Positions 55,697 to 63,988 of a DNA stretch of 64,000 nucleotides are shown in pieces. This DNA comes from an uncultured bacterium. GTDB taxonomy: Bacteria > Bacteroidota > Bacteroidia > Bacteroidales > UBA932. Each line of letters begins with the position of its first letter. Positions within the stretch are counted from its first letter, which is position 1. The notes under the pieces are model-generated. The model worked only from the letters and a program-made list of their open reading frames with translations, was not told the origin of the DNA and searched no databases. Made by a program: the position numbers and the translations under genes. The stretch lies in contig CASGCS010000008.1 in the NCBI GenBank assembly GCA_949300025.1, forward strand, positions 90,423 to 154,422. The letters are read 5' to 3'.

Positions 55697-56188
55697 CTAT
55701 AAAGACTCTTCGTTTTCAGGCAGCTCGCTTTCATCTATCGCTGTACCGTCCATATTTTCAAGAGGCTCAGACATCTGGTCAAAATCTTCGTAACTCTTGG
55801 CAAACTGTTCTGGATTGCGCCCCTTCTCCGCTACCAGACGGGGATATGAAACTCGCGCAAGCGGCTCGCAGGTCTCAATGAAGTCGAACCTGATATAACG
55901 CCGGCGATTCATGTCGAACACATAATGCAACTCTTTCTCGCCCCTTTTTATAACCTTTTCTATTGTAACCTCATCCATTGAGCCGTCGCCCATGTCGAAA
56001 AGCCCGTATTCCGACCTCGCTTCCCCGAACCTGTCCATGCCCCGGAAAAGGGTCATCTGCCCGGGAGAGAACCCCAGGTCGTTCGTAAGGAATTCATTGA
56101 AATCATATAATGTGGAGCCGCCTTCAATTTCATATTCTCTCATGAAGACCTTGCTGCCGGGAATAGAGCCTTTGAATTTGTATATCAT
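55697..56188 (-). CDS. pRiA4b ORF3-like protein
   Basis: A 163-residue protein with the pattern of the plasmid pRiA4b ORF-3 family (PF07929): an N-terminal MIYKFKGSIPGSK strand, an LYDFNEFLTNDLGF segment and a central LHYVFDMNRRRYIRF, followed by an acidic tail. The family is sometimes labelled an IS1096 passenger protein, yet no transposase, inverted repeat or target duplication surrounds it here. Function unknown. Its start overlaps the luxC-like gene by 4 bases and its stop touches miaA. Confidence 0.72.
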   Translation of the reverse strand: MIYKFKGSIPGSKVFMREYEIEGGSTLYDFNEFLTNDLGFSPGQMTLFRGMDRFGEARSEYGLFDMGDGSMDEVTIEKVIKRGEKELHYVFDMNRRRYIRFDFIETCEPLARVSYPRLVAEKGRNPEQFAKSYEDFDQMSEPLENMDGTAIDESELPENEESL

Positions 56189-57228
56189 AGCGATTCAATT
56201 AAAAAGTTTACGGTGTCTACATTGTCTGCATATTCCGTGACGGACGGGGACTGTGCCAAACCAAAGGTACGATATTTTTTTTGAATTGACTCTATTTTTT
56301 CGCTTTCGAACAGCTCCAGATCCTTGTCGGAGTCGTAACAGGCATATCCCAGCAGTCCCATGGGCAAAAAAAGTTCTTCTGTAGGAGCAAGGATAAAGAA
56401 TCCTCCGTCTGCAAACTCGCGCCCCTCCATACCATATATTGCCCTGAGCCGTCTGTAACTGTTCATATAGGCTTCATTTCCCGCCACCAGTTCTCTTCCC
56501 CTTTCCAACTCATGCAGCAATGCCTGCAATCCTGTCCCGCGCCTGACAAGAAATCTGGAGACGCTTCTGCATCCGAGTCCGAAATAGAGAAAGACATCCT
56601 CCGCAAGCCCCCGCAGATTTTTCACGTTGCTGTCATCAATGACTGCATAACTGAACCTGCTGCCACGCGCAAGCAGCGGCCTTTCTCCATAAACGGCAGA
56701 TATGCTCTCTTTTGTCTGATTGCTTCCGGTGGCAATCAGAGCATCAGCATCTGCAAAAAGCGATAGGTATTCTCCGGATTTGCCGTCTGAAACCGTAAAT
56801 TCTGCACGGGCGCGCCACCCGGGATCAATCGAACACAAGAGGGAAAATACGGCAGGCAGCAGAAAAGCGTCTCTGGAAGAGAGTTTGACGAGTGCATCCG
56901 CCCCGACCGCCATTACGGAGAGAAAATCATGGAATCCCACCAGAGGAATATTTCCGGCCATCACTATTCCGACCCTCTTTCCCTTGAAGCCGCCGCCCAA
57001 ACGGGCCACATAGTTTCCAAGCCATTTTTCAAGTTCTTTCCGCACGAGAAACCTGCTTGCAATTGCTCTTATGGCGTTACGCTGCATATATGGAGTAAAG
57101 AAATGATTTGCAGAAAAGGATGCGGCCACCGCCATCTCCATCTCTGGCAATGCGAGATTTCCGGCAAGCCATCTTTCCAGCAGAGAGCCAAGAGTGGAAA
57201 AATCATTTAAAAACTGTGCTTGAGACAT
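56185..57228 (-). CDS. LuxC-type acyl-CoA reductase
   Basis: A 347-residue protein of the acyl-CoA reductase family (PF05893). GKRVGIVMAGNIPLVGFHDF and KLSSRDAFLLP resemble the NADP-binding half; the catalytic Cys is probably in FLYFGLGCRSVSRFLV, which matches the thiol motif of aldehyde dehydrogenase-like enzymes. LuxC makes aldehydes in luminous bacteria; the role in non-luminous Bacteroidota is not established. It is the first gene of the luxC-like, pRiA4-ORF3-like, miaA operon, and its promoter overlaps the yigZ promoter in a 41-base gap. Confidence 0.8.
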   Translation of the reverse strand: MSQAQFLNDFSTLGSLLERWLAGNLALPEMEMAVAASFSANHFFTPYMQRNAIRAIASRFLVRKELEKWLGNYVARLGGGFKGKRVGIVMAGNIPLVGFHDFLSVMAVGADALVKLSSRDAFLLPAVFSLLCSIDPGWRARAEFTVSDGKSGEYLSLFADADALIATGSNQTKESISAVYGERPLLARGSRFSYAVIDDSNVKNLRGLAEDVFLYFGLGCRSVSRFLVRRGTGLQALLHELERGRELVAGNEAYMNSYRRLRAIYGMEGREFADGGFFILAPTEELFLPMGLLGYACYDSDKDLELFESEKIESIQKKYRTFGLAQSPSVTEYADNVDTVNFLIESL

Positions 57229-57229
57229 A

Positions 57230-57260
57230 TTGCAAAATTACAAAAAAGAGCCTACTTTTA
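57230..57260 (+). promoter_or_regulatory. Predicted promoter of yigZ-pyrBI
   Basis: TTG (57230-57232) and TACTTTTA (57253-57260), one base off TAnnTTTG, are 20 bases apart. The -7 element ends 9 bases before the ATG at 57270. It overlaps the divergent luxC-like promoter almost completely, so both cannot be occupied at once. Confidence 0.4.
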
Positions 57261-57263
57261 CAA
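57233..57263 (-). promoter_or_regulatory. Predicted promoter of the luxC-like operon
   Basis: Minus-strand TTG (57263-57261) and TAATTTTG (57240-57233) are separated by 20 bases. The -7 element ends only 4 bases before the ATG at 57228, so transcription would begin at or within the start codon, suggesting a leaderless mRNA or a later true start. Confidence 0.5.
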
Positions 57264-57269
57264 TTTGGT

Positions 57270-57902
57270 ATGGAGGCAGAGAGAAATACCGATTTCGACC
57301 GCTACAGAAGCATCGCCGCGGTTTCAACCGGAATCTATAAAGATAACGGCAGCAGGTTCTTGGCCTATGCCTACCCTGTTGAAACGGAAGAGGAGACAAA
57401 AGAGAGAATTTCAAGTTTAAAAAAGGAGTATTTCGATGCCAGGCATCACTGCTATGCCTACAGACTGGGGTATGACGGAGCGGAATGGAGAGCCAACGAC
57501 GACGGAGAGCCGTCATCCACCGCAGGCCGCCCGATATACGGACAGATTCTGTCCAACAATCTAAGTGATATTTTAATTGTTGTCGTACGCTATTTCGGAG
57601 GAATAAAACTGGGTGTACCGGGGCTTATAAAGGCGTATAAAAGCGCCGCCGCCGATGCTATCGCAAATTCCACCATTGTGGAAAAGGTGGCAAAACGGCC
57701 CTTCAGGCTTCAGTTCGAATACCTCCAGATGGACAGAATCATGAAATTGCTCAAACAGATGCAGATAACTCCCGGCAACCGCAGTTATGGAAACGACTGC
57801 CACATGGAGATAAGCGTACCTCTGAGTGCAACGCAAAGGCTCACGGAAGCCCTGGAAAAAATCGAAGGAACAAAAATTTCAGATATATGCCAAAAAGTTT
57901 AA
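57270..57902 (+). CDS. YigZ/IMPACT family protein
   Basis: A 210-residue protein of the UPF0029 (IMPACT/YigZ) family: an N-terminal domain with [13 protein letters not shown] and [13 protein letters not shown] and [19 protein letters not shown], then a C-terminal EF-G-like fold (DUF1949). In eukaryotes IMPACT modulates Gcn2; in bacteria its role is unknown. The ATG at 57270 is chosen; earlier in-frame starts lie inside the divergent luxC-like gene and add an unrelated N-terminus. The 3' end overlaps pyrB by 16 bases. Confidence 0.9.
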   Translation: MEAERNTDFDRYRSIAAVSTGIYKDNGSRFLAYAYPVETEEETKERISSLKKEYFDARHHCYAYRLGYDGAEWRANDDGEPSSTAGRPIYGQILSNNLSDILIVVVRYFGGIKLGVPGLIKAYKSAAADAIANSTIVEKVAKRPFRLQFEYLQMDRIMKLLKQMQITPGNRSYGNDCHMEISVPLSATQRLTEALEKIEGTKISDICQKV

Positions 57903-58792
57903 TATCCATTCATGACTTTACAAAAGAGGAGATTCTGCACATCCTGGATGTGGCAAAAGACTTTGAAGCAAACAAGGCCCAGCCCATTTTGAGGGACAAG
58001 ATTGTGGCAACTCTCTTTTTTGAACCCTCCACAAGGACCAGACTCAGTTTTGAAACAGCCGCCAACCGGCTGGGGGCACGTGTCATAGGTTTTTCCGACG
58101 TAGTTAACACGAGCGTAAGCAAGGGAGAAACCCTTAAGGATACAATCAAGATGGTATCCAACTATGTAGACATTATTGTCATACGACATCCGCTGGAAGG
58201 GAGTTCAAGATATGCTTCAGAAGTTGCTTCCGTGCCTGTGATAAATGCAGGAGACGGTGCCAACCAGCATCCGTCGCAGACTCTGCTCGACCTGTATACC
58301 ATTAGGCAGACACAGGGGCGTCTGGACAATATCGACATAAACATGGTAGGAGATCTGAAATATGGCAGGACTGTCCACTCGCTGCTCCAGGCATTGTCGC
58401 ATTTCTCGCCCAAATTCACTTTTACGGCCCCAGACGAGTTGAAGATGCCGCATGAATACAAAGTGTTCCTGGACAGCAAGGGCATACCCTACAAGGAGAC
58501 GGCAGACCTGTCTGAAGGCATAGCGGATACAGACATCCTCTACATGACCCGTGTCCAGCAGGAACGTTTTACAGACATAATGGAATACGAAAAGGTAAAG
58601 AACTGCTACAGCCTCACGGCAGGCATGCTCGAGAATGCAAGAAAGAACATGAAAATTCTCCATCCGCTTCCGCGCATAAACGAAATAGCCCAGGATGTAG
58701 ACGACACGCCGCACGCATACTACTTCAAGCAGGCGGAAAACGGCGTATATGTAAGAATGGCAATCATAGCCTATCTTTTGGGATATAAATAG
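57887..58792 (+). CDS. pyrB: Aspartate carbamoyltransferase catalytic subunit
   Basis: A 301-residue enzyme of pyrimidine synthesis that condenses carbamoyl phosphate and aspartate. The carbamoyl phosphate-binding loop [13 protein letters not shown] is near 44-56 and [11 protein letters not shown] and HPLPRINEI are intact. It starts inside the yigZ end (16-base overlap) and is followed by pyrI after 15 bases, so this is the class B ATCase with a regulatory subunit. No attenuator leader is visible in front of pyrB. Confidence 0.96.
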   Translation: MPKSLISIHDFTKEEILHILDVAKDFEANKAQPILRDKIVATLFFEPSTRTRLSFETAANRLGARVIGFSDVVNTSVSKGETLKDTIKMVSNYVDIIVIRHPLEGSSRYASEVASVPVINAGDGANQHPSQTLLDLYTIRQTQGRLDNIDINMVGDLKYGRTVHSLLQALSHFSPKFTFTAPDELKMPHEYKVFLDSKGIPYKETADLSEGIADTDILYMTRVQQERFTDIMEYEKVKNCYSLTAGMLENARKNMKILHPLPRINEIAQDVDDTPHAYYFKQAENGVYVRMAIIAYLLGYK

Positions 58793-58807
58793 TCAAAATC
58801 GGAAAAT

Positions 58808-59287
58808 ATGGAAAGCAATACAAGAAAAGAACTGAAAGTAAGCGCAATAGAAAACGGAACAGTTTTAGACCATATTCCGTCGAACCAACTTTTCAAGGTA
58901 ATACGTATCCTGAATCTGGATGATTGCAGGAACCAGATAACCTTTGGAACAAACCTTGAAAGCAAACTGTTGGGTAAAAAGGCCATAATAAAGGTTGCCG
59001 ACAGATACTTCGCAGATGATGAGATAAACAGGATAGCACTTGTAGCCCCACAGGCCAAGATAAACATCATAAAGAACTTTGAGGTCGTACAGAAAAAAAT
59101 CATCTCCGTACCCGGGGAGATCGAGGGGATTGTAAAATGCGGCAATCCAAAATGCATAACAAATCACCAGCCGGTAAAGACCAGATTCTCGACTGTGATG
59201 CTTGGCAATGGAAAGTTTCTGCTCCATTGCCACTATTGCGAAAAAGATACCATGTCAGACAACATGACAATCATGTCAAACAAATAG
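58808..59287 (+). CDS. pyrI: Aspartate carbamoyltransferase regulatory subunit
   Basis: A 159-residue subunit that binds ATP and CTP and mediates allosteric control of PyrB. The nucleotide domain (about 10-105) is followed by the zinc domain with Cys111, Cys116, Cys141 and Cys144 (CGNPKC and CHYC). Within the first 90 codons, 9 of 12 Ile codons are ATA and 4 of 5 Arg codons are AGA or AGG. It is followed by serC after 28 bases rich in A. Confidence 0.95.
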   Translation: MESNTRKELKVSAIENGTVLDHIPSNQLFKVIRILNLDDCRNQITFGTNLESKLLGKKAIIKVADRYFADDEINRIALVAPQAKINIIKNFEVVQKKIISVPGEIEGIVKCGNPKCITNHQPVKTRFSTVMLGNGKFLLHCHYCEKDTMSDNMTIMSNK

Positions 59288-59315
59288 AAACAATACGAAA
59301 CAAAACAAAATAGAG

Positions 59316-60401
59316 ATGAAACAGGCACATAATTTTAATGCAGGCCCTTGCGTATTGCCCAAGCCTGCCATTGAATCTGCAATTGCAGCTATCAGAGATT
59401 TTGACAACACAGGAATCGGAATATTGGAAATTTCCCACCGCTCACCGGGCTGGGAAAGAATCATGAAGGAGACAGAGCAGTTGTGGCGCGAATTGCTCAA
59501 CATACCCGACGACTACGCAGTCCTGCTTCTGGGAGGAGGCGCGTCGACACAATTCTTTACCGTCCCTGCAAACCTGCTCAACAAAAAAGCCGCCTACCTG
59601 CAGACAGGCGTGTGGGCTAAAAAAGCCATAAAGGAGGCCAAATTCTATGGTGAGGTGGAGATTGTCGCCTCATCTGAAGACAAGACCTATTCATATATTC
59701 CCAAAGGGTATAAAATCCCCGCAGATGCAGACTACTTCCACATTACAACCAACAATACAATATACGGCACTGAAATAAAGGAAGACATAGATTCTCCTGT
59801 TCCTCTGGTGGCAGACATGTCATCAGACATCATGAGCCGTCCCGTAGATGTGAGGAAATATGCGCTCATATATGGCGGAGCACAGAAGAACGTGGGTCCT
59901 GCCGGAGTGACTTTCGTTATTGTCCGCAAGGATATTCTGGGCAAGGTGGAGAGGAAACTCCAGACAATGGTAGACTACAGGACCCATATTGGAGAAGAGG
60001 GTAAGAACAGTTCAATGTTCAACACTCCTCCCGTCTTCTCAATCTTCGTAATGCATGAAACCCTCAAATGGGTCAAGGAGATGGGCGGAGTGGAAGCCAT
60101 GAACAAAATAAACAAAGAGAAAGCCGCTCTCCTTTACGAAGAGATTGACAGGAACTCCCTCTTTGTAGGAACTGCGGCAAAGGAAGACCGCTCGATTATG
60201 AACGTATGCTTTGTAATGGCTCCCGGCAAAGAGGCACTTCAGGATGAATTCCTCAATTATGCAAAGGAGAGAGGCATGGTAGGAATCAAAGGCCACCGTT
60301 CAGTCGGAGGATTCAGAGCTTCCATATACAATGCCTGCCCTGTTGAGAGCGTAAGGGCTCTTATTGCATGCATGCAGGATTTTGAAAAATTACACAAATA
60401 A
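59316..60401 (+). CDS. serC: Phosphoserine aminotransferase
   Basis: A 361-residue PLP enzyme converting 3-phosphohydroxypyruvate and glutamate into O-phosphoserine; it also acts on phosphohydroxythreonine in pyridoxal phosphate synthesis. NAGPCVLP opens the protein, [10 protein letters not shown] binds cofactor, and the PLP lysine is Lys191 in [11 protein letters not shown]. It is followed by serA (12 bases) and a DUF1015 gene. No serB lies in the window. Confidence 0.95.
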   Translation: MKQAHNFNAGPCVLPKPAIESAIAAIRDFDNTGIGILEISHRSPGWERIMKETEQLWRELLNIPDDYAVLLLGGGASTQFFTVPANLLNKKAAYLQTGVWAKKAIKEAKFYGEVEIVASSEDKTYSYIPKGYKIPADADYFHITTNNTIYGTEIKEDIDSPVPLVADMSSDIMSRPVDVRKYALIYGGAQKNVGPAGVTFVIVRKDILGKVERKLQTMVDYRTHIGEEGKNSSMFNTPPVFSIFVMHETLKWVKEMGGVEAMNKINKEKAALLYEEIDRNSLFVGTAAKEDRSIMNVCFVMAPGKEALQDEFLNYAKERGMVGIKGHRSVGGFRASIYNACPVESVRALIACMQDFEKLHK

Positions 60402-60413
60402 AACACAGATACC

Positions 60414-61334
60414 ATGAAAGTTCTTGTAGCTACAGAAAAACCTTTCTCTAAGGTTGCAGTAGATGGAATAAAGAAGATAGTAGAAGAGGCAGGCTATACA
60501 TTTGCCGCCCTTGAAAAATACACCGCCGCATCAGAGTTGCTGGATGCGGTAAAGGATGCTGACGCCCTGATAGTACGTTCCGACAAAGTCACAAAGGAGG
60601 TCATAGAGGCTGCAAAAAACCTCAAGATAGTTGTAAGGGCCGGAGCCGGATATGACAATCTGGACCTTAAGGCATGCACTGAAAGAGGCATTGTTGCAAT
60701 GAACACTCCGGGGCAGAACTCAAATGCCGTGGCGGAACTTGCAATCTGCTTCATGATTTATATGTCGAGGAACCAGCTCACTCCCGGTACAGGCTGCGAA
60801 CTTAAAGGCAAGACTCTAGGCATCCAGGCCTATGGAAATGTAGGGCGCCTGGTTGCTTCGCACGCAAAAGGATTCGGCATGAAAATAATGGCATTCGACC
60901 CGTTCGTTCCTGCCGAAGCCATGGAAAAGGATGGTGTAACCGTTGCAAAAGACTTGAACGAACTCTACTCCAAATCTGATTTCATCTCATTGCACATACC
61001 TGCGACAGAGCAGACAAAAGGCTCGATAGGTTACCGGTTGCTCAAGCAGATGCCCAAGGGAGGATGCCTTGTAAACACCGCCCGCAAAGAGGTGATAAAT
61101 GAAGAGGAGCTCGTAAAGGTACTGGAAGAGAGGGAAGATCTGAAATACATTACAGATATTGCAGCCGCCAACCAGGCCGTTCTTAACGAAAAATTCGGGA
61201 AGAGAGTCTTTGCAACTCCAAAGAAAATGGGAGCCGAGACTGCCGAAGCCAATGTAAATGCCGGGCTTGCTGCCGCAAACCAGATTGTAAAGTTCTTCAA
61301 GGAGGGCTGTACAAAATTCCAGGTAAACAGATAG
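60414..61334 (+). CDS. serA: D-3-phosphoglycerate dehydrogenase, short Lys-type
   Basis: A 306-residue NAD-dependent dehydrogenase for the first step of serine synthesis. It lacks the ACT domain, so serine feedback of the usual kind is unlikely. The NAD loop is AYGNVG at 139-144. The substrate Arg is Arg224 in NTARKE. The catalytic His of the TPHIG motif is replaced: the sequence is ATPKKMGAET, with Lys270/Lys271, and no DVxxxEP Glu motif is visible (TDIAAANQ at 248-255). Such Lys-type short enzymes are known from Bacteroidales and from Entamoeba. Context between serC and DUF1015 supports the call over other 2-hydroxyacid dehydrogenases. Confidence 0.9.
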   Translation: MKVLVATEKPFSKVAVDGIKKIVEEAGYTFAALEKYTAASELLDAVKDADALIVRSDKVTKEVIEAAKNLKIVVRAGAGYDNLDLKACTERGIVAMNTPGQNSNAVAELAICFMIYMSRNQLTPGTGCELKGKTLGIQAYGNVGRLVASHAKGFGMKIMAFDPFVPAEAMEKDGVTVAKDLNELYSKSDFISLHIPATEQTKGSIGYRLLKQMPKGGCLVNTARKEVINEEELVKVLEEREDLKYITDIAAANQAVLNEKFGKRVFATPKKMGAETAEANVNAGLAAANQIVKFFKEGCTKFQVNR

Positions 61335-61355
61335 AACGCTGCAAAAATTAAAATT

Positions 61356-62594
61356 ATGGTAAAAGTTAAACCGTTTGCGGCATTAAGACCGCCAAAGGCA
61401 TTTGCAAAAGAGGTTGCTTCAAGGCCTTACGATGTGCTCAACTCAAAAGAGGCAAAGGAGGAGGCTACTGAAAAGTCGCTGTTGCACATAATAAAGCCAG
61501 AGATAGATTTTGACCCCATTATCGACGAACATTCCCAACCGGCTTACGAAAAAGCCATGGAGAATTTCAAAAAGTGGCAGCAGAAGGGCTGGCTTGTACA
61601 GGACAGGAAGGAGAACTACTATGTCTATGCACAGACAATGGATGGGCGCACCCAATATGGACTGGTGCTTTGCGCCTATGTAGAAGACTACATGAGCGGA
61701 AAGATAAAAAAACACGAACTCACCAGAAAGGATAAGGAAGAGGACAGGATGATTCATGTAAGGAATCAGAATGCCAATATAGAGCCCGTATTCTTTGCAT
61801 ATCCAGACAATGCAGAAATCAACAAGATTGTCTCTGATGTCATAAAGGGGGAGCCGGAATACGATTTTGTGGCTGAAGACGGATTCGGACACCATTTTTG
61901 GGTTATAGACGACGAGAATACCATCAAGCGCATAACGGAGATTTTTGCAACCATTCCTGCATTTTATGTTGCCGACGGGCATCACAGGACGGCGGCCGCA
62001 GCACTGGTTGGAGAGGAAAAGAAGAGAAACAACCCCAATCACACAGGGAACGAAGAGTACAACTACTTCATGGCTGTGGCATTTCCTGAAAGTCATCTGA
62101 AAATCATCGACTATAACCGTGTAGTCAAGGATTTGAACGGACTTACACCTGAAGAATTCCTGGCTAAACTGTCGGAAGACTTTATTATAGAAAAGAAAGG
62201 AAAAGAGATCTACACACCCTCAGGCCTGCACAACTTCTCCCTCTACATGGGAGGAGAGTGGTACTCAATGCAGGCAAAAGAGGGGAGATACGACGATGCA
62301 GACCCTATAGGTGTTTTGGATGTCACTGTCTTATCCAATTTGGTATTCGACAAACTGCTTGACATTAAAGATTTGAGAACATCAAAACGAATCGATTTCG
62401 TAGGAGGAATCAGAGGATTGGGCGAGTTGAAAAAGCGTGTGGATTCAGGAGAAATGGCTGCAGCATTCGCACTCTATCCGGTATCCATGAAACAACTCAT
62501 AGACATTGCCGACACTGGCAACATCATGCCTCCCAAGACCACGTGGTTCGAGCCCAAACTGAGAAGCGGACTTACAATTCATAAACTGGATTGA
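61356..62594 (+). CDS. DUF1015 family protein
   Basis: A 412-residue cytoplasmic protein of the DUF1015 family (PF06245-like naming uncertain). VKPFAALRPPKAFAKEVASRPYDV opens the family domain; a VADGHHRTAAA motif with Asp207-Gly208-His209-His210-Arg211 is the most conserved-looking site and resembles the phosphate or nucleotide box of ParB/SerK-like proteins. Its place directly after serC and serA (21-base gap) suggests a function in serine or phosphoserine metabolism; that is inference. No membrane segment or signal is present. A bidirectional terminator follows. Confidence 0.8.
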   Translation: MVKVKPFAALRPPKAFAKEVASRPYDVLNSKEAKEEATEKSLLHIIKPEIDFDPIIDEHSQPAYEKAMENFKKWQQKGWLVQDRKENYYVYAQTMDGRTQYGLVLCAYVEDYMSGKIKKHELTRKDKEEDRMIHVRNQNANIEPVFFAYPDNAEINKIVSDVIKGEPEYDFVAEDGFGHHFWVIDDENTIKRITEIFATIPAFYVADGHHRTAAAALVGEEKKRNNPNHTGNEEYNYFMAVAFPESHLKIIDYNRVVKDLNGLTPEEFLAKLSEDFIIEKKGKEIYTPSGLHNFSLYMGGEWYSMQAKEGRYDDADPIGVLDVTVLSNLVFDKLLDIKDLRTSKRIDFVGGIRGLGELKKRVDSGEMAAAFALYPVSMKQLIDIADTGNIMPPKTTWFEPKLRSGLTIHKLD

Positions 62595-62624
62595 ACCGGG
62601 GCAAGGATACAGGAAACAAAGAAG

Positions 62625-62657
62625 CAGCCGGACTCTTTTTGAGCCTCCGGCTGTTTT
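62625..62657. terminator. Terminator between the DUF1015 gene and the porin gene
   Basis: CAGCCGGA at 62625-62632 and TCCGGCTG at 62646-62653 form a perfect 8-bp stem, extended by CTC/GAG past a two-base bulge. TTTT follows on the plus strand; on the minus strand the stem is followed by CTTCTTTG. It ends the serC operon and may also serve the convergent porin gene. Confidence 0.75.
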
Positions 62658-62666
62658 CATATACTC

Positions 62667-63713
62667 TCAGAATGATATAAGAAACTCAAATGTCAACTTG
62701 TTGTTGTCCATTTCATCGTTCTCGGAGAACTCCGCGAAATCGTCACGCTTGAAATATTGCTCATAATCAACTCGAAAGAGAGCATTCACCCGTCTGACAT
62801 TTATAATGAAGTTCAATCCGGCAGTGATTCTGTTTACGCCTAAACCGTTATCGAGAAAATCATACCCCATGGCATCCCATCGCAGCGCAGGCTCAATTCC
62901 GTTGAATATTTTTCCGTTGCAGTCAAATTTATATGTAGACTGTATGTAGGATGCGAACAGGTCTCTTTCATCGAAGTAGTTATACCTGTCCATTATTTCG
63001 GCCTCAATCTTGAACGCTTCGTTTTTATATCTTATATCCCATCCCCAGATAAGATAATCTCTCTGCTGCACGGCGGAAGTTCTGTAGATTTTTGCAGTGG
63101 ACCTGAAGCCCCTCTCCATGCTGCCGAAAAGAATCCTTCCTCCGAATGTGGGAGGATTCACCCAAAGGGGATTGTTGATTCCGCCTCCGTTATATGCGCC
63201 TGCTTCAATTGCAATGGGAAAGCCTTTCTCCTTTATCTGATAGAGGATATTTACGCCCAAATCGCGCGTACTGAGAAAGTATTTTCCTATAAAGGGCCTG
63301 TTGGCAAATGAAAGTTTTGCAGGCGATGTAGTGTAACTGTTGAATATTGGGACAGAATTCTGTCCGAGAATTATTGAGAACCTCCTGAAGGGAGTGAACT
63401 TTCCGTAAAGGTCAAGCACTTGAAATTTGCCGTCGCTGCTCAACTCCACCATCGCCTTATATGAAAAAAACGAAGTTACAGTTCCCTTGAAGCCTATTCT
63501 TGAATTTCTTACCGAAAATCTGGAAGCGCAATCCTCTGCATCAAATTCATATTTTGCCTTCAATACAAATTCAGGCTGCAGCAATTTTCCATAATCGGGT
63601 TCTTCAACATTTTCCAGCCCAAGCGTATCCCGGCCGCCAGAAGCCGAAAGATTGTCATGCGGCAAGAAAAGAATTATTGTAAAAAACGATGTTATAAGGA
63701 ATTTTTTCAGCAT
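62667..63713 (-). CDS. Phosphate-selective porin O/P-like outer-membrane protein
   Basis: A 348-residue protein with a signal peptide (hydrophobic stretch about 5-18) and a beta-barrel with many alternating strands and a C-terminal Phe (FEFLISF), a typical outer-membrane insertion signal. The SRFSVRNSRIGFKGTV and GQNSVPIFN regions match the OprO/OprP porin family. Substrate specificity cannot be judged; phosphate or sulphated anions are possible. The ATG at 63713 is preferred to an in-frame start at 63782, which would put a Cys-rich segment ahead of the signal peptide. It is monocistronic. Confidence 0.82.
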   Translation of the reverse strand: MLKKFLITSFFTIILFLPHDNLSASGGRDTLGLENVEEPDYGKLLQPEFVLKAKYEFDAEDCASRFSVRNSRIGFKGTVTSFFSYKAMVELSSDGKFQVLDLYGKFTPFRRFSIILGQNSVPIFNSYTTSPAKLSFANRPFIGKYFLSTRDLGVNILYQIKEKGFPIAIEAGAYNGGGINNPLWVNPPTFGGRILFGSMERGFRSTAKIYRTSAVQQRDYLIWGWDIRYKNEAFKIEAEIMDRYNYFDERDLFASYIQSTYKFDCNGKIFNGIEPALRWDAMGYDFLDNGLGVNRITAGLNFIINVRRVNALFRVDYEQYFKRDDFAEFSENDEMDNNKLTFEFLISF

Positions 63714-63732
63714 GGTTTTACAATTTTCGCTG

Positions 63733-63740
63733 CAAAAATA
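63733..63740 (-). promoter_or_regulatory. Putative -7 element for the porin gene
   Basis: Minus-strand TATTTTTG matches TAnnTTTG, 19 bases before the ATG at 63713. The -33 position has no clear TTTG. Confidence 0.4.
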
Positions 63741-63829
63741 AAATATTTCAAGATTGTTTCCGAATATAGGGTGAAAACACACAAAAACTTAACAAAATCC
63801 CTGACGGAAGGTAACAGCCTGATAAAACA

Positions 63830-63872
63830 AAAGAGTGTTGTCGGCAGGCTCAACCTGTCGACAACACTCTTT
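63830..63872 (-). terminator. Intrinsic terminator of the rRNA operon
   Basis: The arms 63854-63872 and 63830-63848 pair over 19 bp with a single G-U pair and a 5-base loop. On the minus strand the hairpin is followed by TGTTTTATC. It begins 6 bases after the end of 5S rRNA, so it closes the operon. Confidence 0.88.
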
Positions 63873-63877
63873 ATAAA

Positions 63878-63988
63878 TTGGCGGCTACCTACTCTCCCAC
63901 TTGGTATAGCAGTACCATCGGCACTAATGGGCTTAACTTCTCTGTTCGGTATGGATAGAGGTGGATCACCATCGTTATTGCCACCATT
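63878..63988 (-). rRNA. rrf: 5S ribosomal RNA
   Basis: The reverse strand holds a 5S rRNA of about 108-111 bases. The 5' TGGTGGC (ending at 63986) pairs with the 3' GCCGCCA (from 63885 to 63879) to form helix I, and the conserved loop region CCGAACAGAGAAGTTAAGC is present in the middle. The ends are set by the helix and may be off by two or three bases. The 12 bases up to 64000 are the 23S-5S spacer; the 23S gene is presumably just outside the window. Confidence 0.95.

Noticed and set aside
55697..56188. Evidence for an IS element, because the pRiA4-ORF3 family is linked to IS1096
   Set aside because: No transposase, terminal inverted repeats or target duplication flank the gene, and it is tightly packed in an operon with miaA.
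57108..57269. An N-terminal extension of yigZ from 57108
   Set aside because: The extra 54 codons lie inside the divergent luxC-like gene, and the family alignment starts at the ATG at 57270.
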